Below are positions 8,725 to 17,129 of a stretch of 64,000 bases of DNA, one piece after another. This stretch comes from Bradyrhizobium diversitatis (GTDB lineage Bacteria; Pseudomonadota; Alphaproteobacteria; Rhizobiales; Xanthobacteraceae). The position numbers and the translations under genes are program-made. A model generated the notes under the pieces. That model made no database searches, was not told where the DNA came from, and saw only the letters and a program-made list of their open reading frames with translations. Every line of letters begins with the position of its first letter. The stretch's first letter is position 1. Location: positions 124,001 through 188,000 of the forward strand of contig NZ_JACEGD010000010.1 in NCBI RefSeq assembly GCF_016031635.1. The letters are read 5' to 3'.

Positions 8725-10008
8725 ATGTCCAGCGAAAATCCCGATCAGGCGAGGCGCGCCGGCCGCGCGCTGGATGCGGCCAATTTCTTCCTCGCCGACG
8801 TCCGCGACGGGCTCGGCCCATATCTCGCAGTCTATCTTCTCACCGAGCAGCATTGGAACGAGGCTCGCATTGGCCTCGTGATGTCGATCGCAACCATCGC
8901 CGGCATCGTCGCGCAGACGCCGGCCGGTGCACTGGTTGACGCCACACGGACGAAGCGGCTGGTGATGGTGGCCGCTGCGATTCTGGTGACGCTCGCCTCG
9001 CTCTCGCTGCCGTTGTTCCCCAACCTCCTGCCGGTGATCATCTCGCAAGGCATCGCGCAAGCCGCTGCCGTGGTCTTCCCGCCGGCGATCGCCGCGGTCT
9101 CGCTTGGCATCTTCGGGCATGCCGCATTTACCCGGCGCATCGGCCGCAACGAGACTTTCAACCACGCCGGCAACGCCGTCGCGGCCGGCATCGCCGGCCT
9201 CTCCGCCTATTGGTTCGGACCGACCGTCGTGTTCTACCTTCTCGGCGCCATGGCGATCGCGAGCCTCGTCAGCATCCTGGCGATCCCCGAACGGGCCATC
9301 GACCACGATCTCGCACGCGGACTGCACCACGCTCGTATCAATGGCGCACCCGAACACCCCTCGGGCCTTGGCGTGCTCCTGACCTGCCGTCCGCTGCTCA
9401 TATTCGCTGTCTGCGTCGTTCTGTTTCACCTGTCCAACGCGGCGATGCTGCCGCTCGTCGGACAAAAGCTCGCGCTCCAGGACAAGAACATCGGCACCAG
9501 CCTGATGTCGGCGTGCATCGTTGCGGCGCAAGTGGTGATGGTGCCGTTCGCGATGCTGGTCGGCGCACGGGCGGACCGCTGGGGGCACAAGCGGTTCTTC
9601 CTTGCCGCATTGTTGATCCTGCCGATCCGCGGTGCGCTCTATACGCTCTCCGACAATCCGTTCTCGCTGGTCGGCGTGCAGCTGCTGGATGGCGTCGGCG
9701 CCGGCATTTTCGGGGCAATCTTTCCCGTCATCGTCGCCGACCTCATGCGCAACACCGGCCGCTTCAACGTCGCGCAGGGGGCCGTCATCACGGCCCAGAG
9801 CATCGGCGCGGCGCTGTCGACGACACTGGCGGGCCTGGTCGTGGTCGGCGCCGGTTACAGCGCAGCATTCATCACGCTCGGCGCCGTAGCGGCGATCGGT
9901 GCCGTGATCTGCCTCTTCGCCTTGCCCGAGACGCGGCAAAACGACGACAGCGATCCGCGCCCGCGGGGGAAGACAGCGGCGCCCGCATCGGCTATCGCAG
10001 CCGAATGA
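8725..10008 (+). CDS. MFS transporter
   Basis: 427 aa with about 12 hydrophobic helices in two six-helix halves joined by a hydrophilic loop near residues 190-215, typical of major facilitator permeases. The motif A-like loop between helices 2 and 3 is weak (GALVDATRTKR), and a second copy in the C half reads GARADRWGHKR. The substrate cannot be read from sequence. It lies 26 bp upstream of an ArsB/NhaD-type transporter on the same strand, so the two may be co-transcribed. Resistance or efflux is one possibility. The C-tail is hydrophilic. Confidence 0.88.
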   Translation: MSSENPDQARRAGRALDAANFFLADVRDGLGPYLAVYLLTEQHWNEARIGLVMSIATIAGIVAQTPAGALVDATRTKRLVMVAAAILVTLASLSLPLFPNLLPVIISQGIAQAAAVVFPPAIAAVSLGIFGHAAFTRRIGRNETFNHAGNAVAAGIAGLSAYWFGPTVVFYLLGAMAIASLVSILAIPERAIDHDLARGLHHARINGAPEHPSGLGVLLTCRPLLIFAVCVVLFHLSNAAMLPLVGQKLALQDKNIGTSLMSACIVAAQVVMVPFAMLVGARADRWGHKRFFLAALLILPIRGALYTLSDNPFSLVGVQLLDGVGAGIFGAIFPVIVADLMRNTGRFNVAQGAVITAQSIGAALSTTLAGLVVVGAGYSAAFITLGAVAAIGAVICLFALPETRQNDDSDPRPRGKTAAPASAIAAE

Positions 10009-10034
10009 ATCCATTCCCATTCGAGAACTGAACA

Positions 10035-11285
10035 GTGCCGTCTGACGTCATCTGGACCTGGAGCATCATCGTCGTCGCGACCGCAGGCGTCATCGTCCGG
10101 CCCTTTCGCCTGCCCGAGGCGATCTGGGCGGTGATCGGCGCCGGCGCGCTGCTGCTGTCTGGCTTGCTGCCGTGGCCGGATGCGTTGACAGGTATCGAGA
10201 AAGGCGTCGACGTCTATCTCTTCCTGATCGGCATGATGCTGATCGCAGAGCTGGCGAGGCTCGAAGGCCTGTTCGACTATCTCGCCGCGCTTGCGGTGGA
10301 GTATGCACGTGGCTCTCCGCAGCGACTGTTCCTGCTGATCTACCTCGTCGGCACCCTCGTCACCGTGCTGCTCTCCAACGATGCCACCGCGATCGTGCTG
10401 ACACCGGCCGTCTATGCCGCGACGCGCGCGGCCGGCGCAAAGCCGCTGCCCTATCTGTTCGTCTGCGCCTTCATTGCCAATGCCGCAAGCTTCGTGCTGC
10501 CGATCTCCAATCCGGCCAATCTCGTCGTGTTCGGCGCGCGCATGCCGCAGCTCACCGAATGGCTGCGCCTGTTCGCCCTGCCCTCGGCGGCCTCGATCCT
10601 GCTCACATACGTGGTCCTGCGCCTGAGCCAGCATCGTGCGCTCAAGGAGGAAACGATCGCCCGCAGCGTGCCGCATCCGAAGCTTGGACGCGGCGGCAAG
10701 CTCACGGCAATAGGCATCGTCGCGATCGGCATCGTGCTGGTCACCGCGTCGGCGCTGGACAGGCAACTGGGCCTGCCGACCTTCATCTGCGGCGTCGCGA
10801 CGGCAGCGATCGTGCTACTGATCAACCGGCAATCGCCCTTACCCGTGCTGCGCGGTGTCTCCTGGAGCGTGCTGCCGCTGGTCGGCGGGCTCTTTGTCAT
10901 GGTGGAAGCGCTGGTGAAGACCGGCGTGATCGCGCAGCTGAGCGCGCTGCTGCACCAGGCGGTCGCGCAATCGGTGCCCCAGGCAGCCTGGAGCGTCGGC
11001 ATCGCCACTGCGCTCGCCGACAACATCGCCAACAATCTTCCGGTCGGCCTCGTCGCCGGCTCGGTCGCCGCCAGCGATCATCTGCCCGCGCCGGTCGTCA
11101 GCGCCATCCTGATAGGCGTCGATCTCGGCCCCAATCTGTCGGTGACCGGATCGCTCGCCACCATCCTCTGGCTGGTCGCGCTCCGGCGAGAGAAGATCGA
11201 GGTCGGCGCCTGGCCGTTCCTCAAGCTCGGTCTGCTGGTGACGCCGCCTGCCTTGATCGGTGCACTGGCGGCTGCCATCAGGTAG
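10035..11285 (+). CDS. ArsB/NhaD-type (ion transporter superfamily) membrane protein
   Basis: 416 aa with about 10-12 membrane helices. The pattern matches the arsenite/sodium ion transporter superfamily: LLSNDATAIVLTPAVY in the first half and ADNIANNLPVGLVAG in the second, the paired re-entrant signatures of this fold. It probably exports arsenite or exchanges Na+ for H+. No arsR, arsC or arsA neighbours it, so arsenic specificity is unproven. It starts at GTG 10035, 26 bp after the MFS gene, with a weak Shine-Dalgarno. Confidence 0.85.
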   Translation: MPSDVIWTWSIIVVATAGVIVRPFRLPEAIWAVIGAGALLLSGLLPWPDALTGIEKGVDVYLFLIGMMLIAELARLEGLFDYLAALAVEYARGSPQRLFLLIYLVGTLVTVLLSNDATAIVLTPAVYAATRAAGAKPLPYLFVCAFIANAASFVLPISNPANLVVFGARMPQLTEWLRLFALPSAASILLTYVVLRLSQHRALKEETIARSVPHPKLGRGGKLTAIGIVAIGIVLVTASALDRQLGLPTFICGVATAAIVLLINRQSPLPVLRGVSWSVLPLVGGLFVMVEALVKTGVIAQLSALLHQAVAQSVPQAAWSVGIATALADNIANNLPVGLVAGSVAASDHLPAPVVSAILIGVDLGPNLSVTGSLATILWLVALRREKIEVGAWPFLKLGLLVTPPALIGALAAAIR

Positions 11286-11364
11286 CGGCAAGGCGGGCCG
11301 GCCAAATAAGTACAGCCGTTTGCGGTGCATCAAGGCCGACATTGCGGCGACGGCTAGAGTTTAC

Positions 11365-11394
11365 TTGTCGCGAGCTTCAGACAACTCGCGGCAA
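11365..11394 (+). promoter_or_regulatory. Leader hairpin directly before a ribosome site
   Basis: TTGTCGCGAG (11365-11374) pairs with CTCGCGGCAA (11385-11394) with one G-T wobble. The ribosome site GGAAGG follows at once (11395-11400), before the ATG at 11407. Such a placement could modulate translation of the small protein; this is inference only. Confidence 0.4.
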
Positions 11395-11406
11395 GGAAGG
11401 TTGATC

Positions 11407-11643
11407 ATGCAGATTCGATCAAAGTCGCTGCCGCAGAGGTTCTCGCTGCGTCGCGGAATTCAGAGCTTCGTCGCGCCCGGCCAAGGCCGCACGGAGACGT
11501 CCCATCCCCTGCTCGTCTTCTCCGTCGTGGTGCTGCTGGCCTTGTTCGCCATCCTGGAGGTCGACGTGCACACGGCGCAGCTTCAGGCCATCGGCCTGCT
11601 CGGCCATGGCACCGGGATCGATCCCGTCTTCCTGAGCCCGTAG
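11407..11643 (+). CDS. Small single-pass membrane protein, unknown
   Basis: 78 aa, not recognised. A basic, Arg/Gln-rich N-terminus (residues 1-35) precedes one hydrophobic helix of about 16 residues near 40-56 (LLVFSVVVLLALFAIL) and a short C-tail. The ATG is chosen for the strong GGAAGG site 6 nt upstream; longer in-frame versions lack a ribosome site. A palindromic repeat lies downstream before the convergent MFS gene. It is plausibly real on start signal and codon pattern, but no function can be given. Confidence 0.65.
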   Translation: MQIRSKSLPQRFSLRRGIQSFVAPGQGRTETSHPLLVFSVVVLLALFAILEVDVHTAQLQAIGLLGHGTGIDPVFLSP

Positions 11644-11708
11644 CGGACGGAGCCCGATCGCGGCCACAAGGCCGCGACCGGGTTACACGTAGGCAGACTC
11701 CATAGTTT

Positions 11709-11757
11709 GAGCATGATCTTTTCGGAAAACCGCTACGCACTTTTCCGGATCATGCTC
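11709..11757. repeat. 49-bp palindromic intergenic repeat
   Basis: GAGCATGATC at 11709 is mirrored by GATCATGCTC ending at 11757, with inner pairing of CTTTTCGGAAAA and TTTTCCG. This type of palindrome is widespread in Bradyrhizobium intergenic regions (recalled, not searched). It abuts the stop codon of the MFS gene and lies between convergent genes, so it may serve as a terminator. Confidence 0.8.
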
Positions 11758-13121
11758 TAGTCGTTCTCGTAGCCGTAGACTTCCGGCAGAATGAAGATCG
11801 CGGCGAGCAGTCCGATCAGCGGGAAGATTGCGACGAACAGCGTGGCGTTGGCCTGTCCGATCGCCGCGAACAGCGACGGGAACAGGAAGATCGCCAGGAA
11901 CGACGGCAGCTTGACGAACATGTAGGCGAAGCCGCTGGCGGTGCCGCGATATTTCGGCCTGGCGACCATGGTCGGGATCGTCATGCAGTTCGACGCGTCC
12001 CAATAATGGCCCCACAGCATGGCGGCGGCCGCGAACGGCAGCAGTATCTTGTTGTCGGTGTAGAGCGCGAAGGCCGCGACCAGAAGTGAAGCCAGCACGA
12101 TGCCGAAACCGGCGATGGCGATACCGCGATGGCCGATCTTCGGCGTCAGCAGCGGACCGACCCAGCCGGACAACGCGGCGAAGCAAAACAGTCCCATCGT
12201 CACCAGGTTGTTGCCGAGCACACTCGACACGCCGACCATCACGAACAGCACCGGCAAGTAGAACGCGAAGGTCGAGAATTCGCTGCCTTGCGCGAAGCAG
12301 GCGATCCAGCCGTAGATCGTCGCGCGCCAGCGGATCGGGTCCTTCTTGAGGTCGGCGAGGAACGCGCGGGTCGAGACCTTCGGCACCTGGACGTCCCGGT
12401 CCGGCAGCATGTCGAGATTGTCGTTGAACATCTCGCGCGCGACCTGCTTGGCCTCGCGGTAGCGCCCCTTCTGCACCAGCCACACCGCCGTCTCCGGCAC
12501 GTCGTGGCGCATGATCAGGATGATCAGCGCCGGCACCGCGCCGAGGCCCAGCGTCACGCGCCACAGCATCTCGTGGTTCATGTCGGTCAGGAGGAAGATC
12601 ACGATGACGCCGATGGTGAGCACTTCACCGACGGCGAACATGAACTGCCAGCGGTTGCCCATGACCTCGCGCTCGCCCTTCGCCATGGATTCCATGATGT
12701 AGGTGTAGCCGGTCGAGATGTCGGAGCCGAGCGGGATGCCGAGCAGGAAGCGGATCACGACGAGCCAGGCGACGTCAGGCACGAAGGCCTGCGCCAGCGC
12801 CAGCACGATGAACATCACCATCGTCACCAGGAACATCACGCGGCGCCCGATCTTGTCGGACAGCCACCCCCCGAGCAGCGCGCCGATCAGGGCGCCGCCT
12901 TGCGTGCCGGCCGCCGCAAGGCCCAGCATCAGCGGATCGGGATTGTACTGCTCCTTGATGAAGATCAGCACGAAGGCGATCGAATAGAGGTCCCAGGCCT
13001 CGACCAGGATCGAGGCCATCATCAGCCAGCCGACCTTGTTGCCCTTGGGGCTGTAGTTCGTGATGAGGTAGCGGACCGCGGCTTCGCTCGCGGTCGGTTG
13101 TGGCATCGCCATCGTTGACAT
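11757..13121 (-). CDS. MFS transporter, MHS/sugar-acid or phosphate symporter type
   Basis: 454 aa with 12 predicted helices. MFS signatures include GGWLSDKIGRR between helices 2 and 3 and RFLLGIPLGSD at helix 4. The family covers proton symporters for sugar acids, shikimate, aromatic acids and phosphate. It is transcribed 25 bp downstream of a GntR regulator and opposite a dehydratase/dehydrogenase operon, so uptake of the sugar acid degraded by that operon is the best guess. The ATG at 13121 follows GAGAGGA. The stop codon overlaps a palindromic repeat. Confidence 0.88.
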   Translation of the reverse strand: MSTMAMPQPTASEAAVRYLITNYSPKGNKVGWLMMASILVEAWDLYSIAFVLIFIKEQYNPDPLMLGLAAAGTQGGALIGALLGGWLSDKIGRRVMFLVTMVMFIVLALAQAFVPDVAWLVVIRFLLGIPLGSDISTGYTYIMESMAKGEREVMGNRWQFMFAVGEVLTIGVIVIFLLTDMNHEMLWRVTLGLGAVPALIILIMRHDVPETAVWLVQKGRYREAKQVAREMFNDNLDMLPDRDVQVPKVSTRAFLADLKKDPIRWRATIYGWIACFAQGSEFSTFAFYLPVLFVMVGVSSVLGNNLVTMGLFCFAALSGWVGPLLTPKIGHRGIAIAGFGIVLASLLVAAFALYTDNKILLPFAAAAMLWGHYWDASNCMTIPTMVARPKYRGTASGFAYMFVKLPSFLAIFLFPSLFAAIGQANATLFVAIFPLIGLLAAIFILPEVYGYEND

Positions 13122-13146
13122 TTCTTGGTCCTCTCTTCGAAACTCT

Positions 13147-13914
13147 CTACGTGCCGAGCAGCGGCTCGATGCTGCAATCGAGCAGGCGCGGATCGATCCC
13201 AGCCTCCATGCCCGTGAACATCGAATCCATGTAGTCGATCAGGGCATCGCTCGCCCTCACCGCATCCTCGACGCGGCGGTTGGCGACGGCCGCGAGAATG
13301 GCGAGATGATGATCGATCGTGCCTGACAGATCCGCCTGCCCCGGCATGAAGCGGTGGTGGATGTAGCCGATGCGCCGATACAGCGTGTGCAATGGGCGCA
13401 TCGTATGCACCAGGAACGGCTCGCCGGCCGCCTCCAGCACCAGCGCGTCGATGCGACGGTCGATACTGTTGAATTCGTCGAGCGTCAGGCTGGCGCGGCG
13501 CTCGCGCAGCAGGCGCTCGATGTGCAGCGCCTGATTGCGATGCGAGAGGCTGGCACGATCGGCGGCGAGGCGGATCACGAAGCGCTCCATGTCGCGGCGC
13601 AGGCCGAGCAGCATGCGCTCGCGCGCCAGATCGATCGGAGCGATGTGCAGACCGTGACGGGGCCGGATGATGATCAGGGTATCGGCCGAGAGACGATTGA
13701 CGGCGTGATGCACCGGTGTGCGCCCGAAGCCGGTGATGTGCTGCAATTCCAGCATCGTCATGAATTGTCCGGGCTTGAGCTCGCAGTGAACCAGGAGCTC
13801 TTCGATCTTCTGGTAGGCCAGCTCGAAGAAATTGAGCCGGTTGCGCCGCGAGGGCTTGCCCTCGCCGTCGTCGTCGTTTCTCACCACCTCGAGCGCGCGC
13901 TTGCGCTTTGCCAT
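13147..13914 (-). CDS. GntR-family transcriptional regulator (FadR/FCD-like)
   Basis: 255 aa. An N-terminal winged helix lies at about residues 30-95, with GQFMTMLELQHITGFGRTPVHHAVNRL forming the recognition region (about 47-75). A helical C-terminal effector domain with His-rich metal or ligand positions follows (RLLRERRASL, HHRFMPGQ, DHHLAILAA), as in FCD-type regulators of sugar-acid genes. It probably represses both the MFS permease downstream and the divergent dehydratase operon, and releases on binding a sugar acid. Candidate operators are at 13979-14040. An unusually polar N-terminal tail of about 25 residues precedes the DNA-binding domain. Confidence 0.9.
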   Translation of the reverse strand: MAKRKRALEVVRNDDDGEGKPSRRNRLNFFELAYQKIEELLVHCELKPGQFMTMLELQHITGFGRTPVHHAVNRLSADTLIIIRPRHGLHIAPIDLARERMLLGLRRDMERFVIRLAADRASLSHRNQALHIERLLRERRASLTLDEFNSIDRRIDALVLEAAGEPFLVHTMRPLHTLYRRIGYIHHRFMPGQADLSGTIDHHLAILAAVANRRVEDAVRASDALIDYMDSMFTGMEAGIDPRLLDCSIEPLLGT

Positions 13915-13978
13915 GTCGTTCTCTCCCGTCGGCCCGCGCTCTCGTTGCTGGATGGCGCCCTGTTTGTTGGAGCCTTAA

Positions 13979-14040
13979 AACATGTTGTGATATATTACAA
14001 GCCGGCGTAAGACTCCCGCGCGACCTGCAACATGTTGCAG
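13979..14040. promoter_or_regulatory. Paired palindromic operators between GntR gene and sugar-acid operon
   Basis: A perfect 16-bp palindrome CTGCAACATGTTGCAG lies at 14025-14040. The same core AACATGTT occurs at 13979-13986, exactly 50 bp away (about five helical turns). A further imperfect palindrome TTGTGATATATTACAA (13985-14000) overlaps the first copy. Position between the divergent regulator (start 13914) and dehydratase (start 14092) suggests cooperative binding by the GntR protein with looping. This is inferred from symmetry and location. Confidence 0.7.
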
Positions 14041-14091
14041 TGCGAAATGAGACGACGGACGCGCGACGTCTGTGATGGGAGGACAATTGCC

Positions 14092-15291
14092 GTGAAGATC
14101 ACGTCGATCGAGACGCTGCGTACGGAGGAATTTTCCAACGTCATCTGGGTCCGCGTTCACACCGACACGGGTGTGATCGGGCTCGGCGAAACGTTCTACG
14201 GCGCGGGCGCGGTCGAGGCGCAGATCCACGACACCTTTGCCGGCCGCCTGCTCGGCCGCAATCCCCTGCACATCGAAGCCATCCATCGCGACATGCTGAA
14301 CCTGCCGATGGCGCAGTCCTCGACCGGCGTCGAATATCGCGCCGCCTCGGCGATCGACATCGCGCTGTGGGACCTGTTCGGCAAGGTCTGCGGCCAGCCG
14401 GTGCACCAGATGCTTGGCGGCCTCTGCCGCGACAAGCAGCGCATCTACAACACCTGCGCCGGCACGCAATATGTCCGCTCGACCAATATCAGCCCGGTCG
14501 CGAACTGGAATCTCGGCGCCTCCAAGGGGCCTTACGAGGATCTCGACGGTTTCATGCATCGCGCCGACGCGCTCGCCGAGAGCCTTTTGGAAAGCGGCAT
14601 TTCCGCCATGAAGATCTGGCCGTTCGATCCGGCCGCGCAGGAGAACAAGGGCCTCTACATCACCGCCGCGCAGATGAAGCAGGCCATCGAACCGTTCGAG
14701 AAGATCCGCAAGGCGGTCGGCGACAGGATGGAGATCATGGTCGAGCTCCACTCGCTGTGGAACCTGCCGACGGCCAAGCAGATCGCGCGCGCGCTCGAGC
14801 CCTACAAGCCGACCTGGTACGAGGACCCGATCCGCATGAACTCGCCGCAGGCGCTGGCCGAGTATGCGCGCTCGACCGACGTCTGGGTTTGCGCCAGCGA
14901 GACGCTGGGCTCGCGCTTCCCCTACAAGGATATGCTCGACCGCGACGCGATGCACGTGGTGATGGCGGATCTGTGCTGGACCGGCGGCCTCACCGAGGGC
15001 CGCAAGATCGCCGCGATGGCCGAGACCTATCACCGGCCCTTCGCACCGCACGATTGCATCGGCCCGATCGGCTTTATCGCCGCCATCCACATGTCGTTCA
15101 GCCAGCCCAACACGCTGATCCAGGAATCGGTGCGCGCCTTCTACAAGGGGTGGTACAATGAGCTCGTCACCACGATGCCTGTCATCAAGGACGGTTACGT
15201 CTATCCGATGGAAGGACCCGGCCTCGGCGTCGACCTCTTGCCCGCCGTCTTCGACCGTTCCGATCTCACCGTGCGCCGCTCCAACGCCTGA
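14092..15291 (+). CDS. Mandelate racemase/muconate lactonizing (enolase) superfamily sugar-acid dehydratase
   Basis: 399 aa. An N-terminal capping domain (about 1-125) precedes the barrel, with AMKIWPFDP, a metal-binding VELHSLWN, YEDPIR and ASETLGSR strands in enolase-superfamily order, and a C-terminal PHDCIGP that carries the catalytic His. The overall pattern resembles the gluconate/mannonate dehydratase-like branch, which removes water from an aldonate. The start is GTG 14092 with GGGAGGA upstream; an in-frame ATG further upstream has no ribosome site and overlaps the operator. It heads an operon with two dehydrogenases (12- and 20-bp gaps). The exact substrate is not determined. Confidence 0.88.
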   Translation: MKITSIETLRTEEFSNVIWVRVHTDTGVIGLGETFYGAGAVEAQIHDTFAGRLLGRNPLHIEAIHRDMLNLPMAQSSTGVEYRAASAIDIALWDLFGKVCGQPVHQMLGGLCRDKQRIYNTCAGTQYVRSTNISPVANWNLGASKGPYEDLDGFMHRADALAESLLESGISAMKIWPFDPAAQENKGLYITAAQMKQAIEPFEKIRKAVGDRMEIMVELHSLWNLPTAKQIARALEPYKPTWYEDPIRMNSPQALAEYARSTDVWVCASETLGSRFPYKDMLDRDAMHVVMADLCWTGGLTEGRKIAAMAETYHRPFAPHDCIGPIGFIAAIHMSFSQPNTLIQESVRAFYKGWYNELVTTMPVIKDGYVYPMEGPGLGVDLLPAVFDRSDLTVRRSNA

Positions 15292-15303
15292 GGACTTCTC
15301 AAG

Positions 15304-16071
15304 ATGAGCACTTCCCTCTTCGATCTCTCCGGCCGCACCGCGCTCGTGACCGGCTCCTCCCGCGGCCTCGGCCGAGCCATCGCCGAGGGCATGGCCAGGG
15401 CCGGCGCCAGGATCATCGTCAACGGGGTCGATCCCCAGCGCGTCGAGCAGGCCGTCGCCGAGTTTCGCGCCGCCGGCTATCAGGCCGAAGGCGCCGCCTT
15501 CAACGTGACCGACGAAGCCGCGATCGTCGCCGCGTTCGATGGCTTCGACAAGATGGGCATTGCGGTCGACATCCTCGTCAACAATGCCGGCATCCAGCAC
15601 CGTAAGCCGCTGGTGGAGTTCACCACCGACGAGTGGCGCAAGGTGATCGAGACCAATCTCACCAGCGCCTTCGTGATCGGCCGCGAGGCGGCCAAGCGCA
15701 TGATCCCGCGCAAGCACGGCAAGATCATCAACATCGGCTCGCTCGGCAGCGAGCTCGCGCGTCCCACCATCGCGCCCTACACCGCGGCCAAGGGCGGCAT
15801 CAAGAACCTGACCCGCTCGATGGCGGTGGAATGGGCCCAGCACGGCATTCAGGCCAATGCGATCGGCCCCGGCTACATGCTGACCGACATGAACGAGGCG
15901 TTGGTCAACAACGCCGACTTCAACAACTGGCTGATGGGCCGCATTCCCGCGAAGCGCTGGGGCAAGCCGGACGAGTTGGTGGGCGCTGCGATCTTCCTCG
16001 CCTCGGACGCCTCGACCTATGTCAACGGCCAGATCATCTATGTCGATGGCGGCATGATCGCCGCCATGTGA
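15304..16071 (+). CDS. SDR oxidoreductase, gluconate 5-dehydrogenase-like
   Basis: 255 aa classical short-chain dehydrogenase. Cofactor loop TGSSRGLG is at about 16-23, NNAG at 93-96, and catalytic Ser 146, Tyr 159 and Lys 163 are present. The pattern resembles gluconate 5-dehydrogenase (IdnO/Gno), which interconverts gluconate and 5-ketogluconate. Its place between a sugar-acid dehydratase and an L-idonate 5-dehydrogenase-like gene supports a role in idonate/gluconate metabolism. The ATG at 15304 is preceded by GAGGA. It is co-transcribed with both neighbours. Confidence 0.88.
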   Translation: MSTSLFDLSGRTALVTGSSRGLGRAIAEGMARAGARIIVNGVDPQRVEQAVAEFRAAGYQAEGAAFNVTDEAAIVAAFDGFDKMGIAVDILVNNAGIQHRKPLVEFTTDEWRKVIETNLTSAFVIGREAAKRMIPRKHGKIINIGSLGSELARPTIAPYTAAKGGIKNLTRSMAVEWAQHGIQANAIGPGYMLTDMNEALVNNADFNNWLMGRIPAKRWGKPDELVGAAIFLASDASTYVNGQIIYVDGGMIAAM

Positions 16072-16091
16072 CCGCGAACCGAGAGCAGCCC

Positions 16092-17123
16092 ATGCGCGCC
16101 GTCGTCATCCACGCCCCGAAGGATCTGCGGATCGACCTGTATCCCGATCCGGCGCCCGGTCCGGGCGAAGTCCGTGTCAAGATCGCCAATGGCGGCATCT
16201 GCGGCTCGGACCTGCACTATTACCATCACGGCGGTTTCGGCGTCGTCCGCATCCAGCAGCCGATGGCGCTGGGGCACGAAATTGCCGGCGTGGTTGCGGC
16301 GGTCGGTGACGGCGTCAGCAGCGTGAAGCCCGGCACCCGCGTTGCAGTCAACCCGAGCAAGCCGTGCGGGGTCTGCCTGCATTGCCAGGAGGGCATGCGC
16401 AACCAGTGCCTCGACATGCGCTTCCTCGGCAGCGCGATGCGCTTTCCCCACGTGCAGGGCGGCTTTCGCGAGTTCATCACGGTCGATGCGACGCAGGCCG
16501 TGCCGATCGCGGACAAGCTCTCGCTCGCCGAAGCCGCGGTCGCCGAGCCGCTCGCGGTCTGCCTGCACGCCGGCAAGCAGGCCGGTTCCCTGCTCGGCAA
16601 GCGCGTGCTGATCACCGGCTGCGGTCCGATCGGCGCGTTGATGATCCTGGTCTCGCGCTTCGGCGGCGCGGCCGAGATTGTGGTGACCGATGTCGCGGAT
16701 GCGCCGCTCGCGGTCGCCAGGAAGCTCGGCGCCACGCACGCCATCAACGTCGCGACCAATGCCACCGCGCTCGATCCCTGGCGCGCCGGCAAGGGCGTCT
16801 TCGACACGCTGTTTGAGGCCTCCGGCAATCAGGCGGCGCTGCGGACCGCGCTCGACGTGCTCAGGCCGGGCGCGACGCTGGTGCAGCTCGGCCTCGGCGG
16901 CGAGATGACGCTGCCGATCAACTCCATCGTCGCCAAGGAATTGCAGCTCCGCGGCACCTTCCGCTTCGATCCCGAGTTCGAGCTGGCGGTGCGCCTGATG
17001 GGCGAAGGCCTGATCGACGTCAAGCCCTTGATCACGGCCACCATGCCGTTCGAGAACGCGGTCGCCGCTTTCGAGCTCGCCAGCGACCGCTCGCAGTCGA
17101 TGAAGGTGCAGCTGACGTTCTGA
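16092..17123 (+). CDS. Zinc-dependent alcohol dehydrogenase family, L-idonate 5-dehydrogenase-like
   Basis: 343 aa. The catalytic zinc region CGSDLHYYHHGG and GHEIAGVV are present, as is a four-Cys structural zinc lobe (CGVCLHCQEGMRNQC). The Rossmann motif GCGPIGAL lies near residue 177. Similarity in layout to IdnD suggests oxidation of L-idonate to 5-ketogluconate, which the upstream SDR could reduce to gluconate; related sorbitol or threonine dehydrogenases are alternatives. It is the last gene of the dehydratase operon and converges on the DUF gene at 17130-17996. Confidence 0.88.
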   Translation: MRAVVIHAPKDLRIDLYPDPAPGPGEVRVKIANGGICGSDLHYYHHGGFGVVRIQQPMALGHEIAGVVAAVGDGVSSVKPGTRVAVNPSKPCGVCLHCQEGMRNQCLDMRFLGSAMRFPHVQGGFREFITVDATQAVPIADKLSLAEAAVAEPLAVCLHAGKQAGSLLGKRVLITGCGPIGALMILVSRFGGAAEIVVTDVADAPLAVARKLGATHAINVATNATALDPWRAGKGVFDTLFEASGNQAALRTALDVLRPGATLVQLGLGGEMTLPINSIVAKELQLRGTFRFDPEFELAVRLMGEGLIDVKPLITATMPFENAVAAFELASDRSQSMKVQLTF

Positions 17124-17129
17124 ACCGCG

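Noticed and set aside
10035..11285. Firm call as arsenite pump ArsB
   Set aside because: No ars genes nearby and signatures are shared with NhaD-type antiporters, so a gene symbol was withheld.
13975..15843. Long minus-strand open frame (622 codons) opposite the dehydratase and SDR
   Set aside because: Shadow of two well-supported genes on the other strand; no motif or ribosome site.
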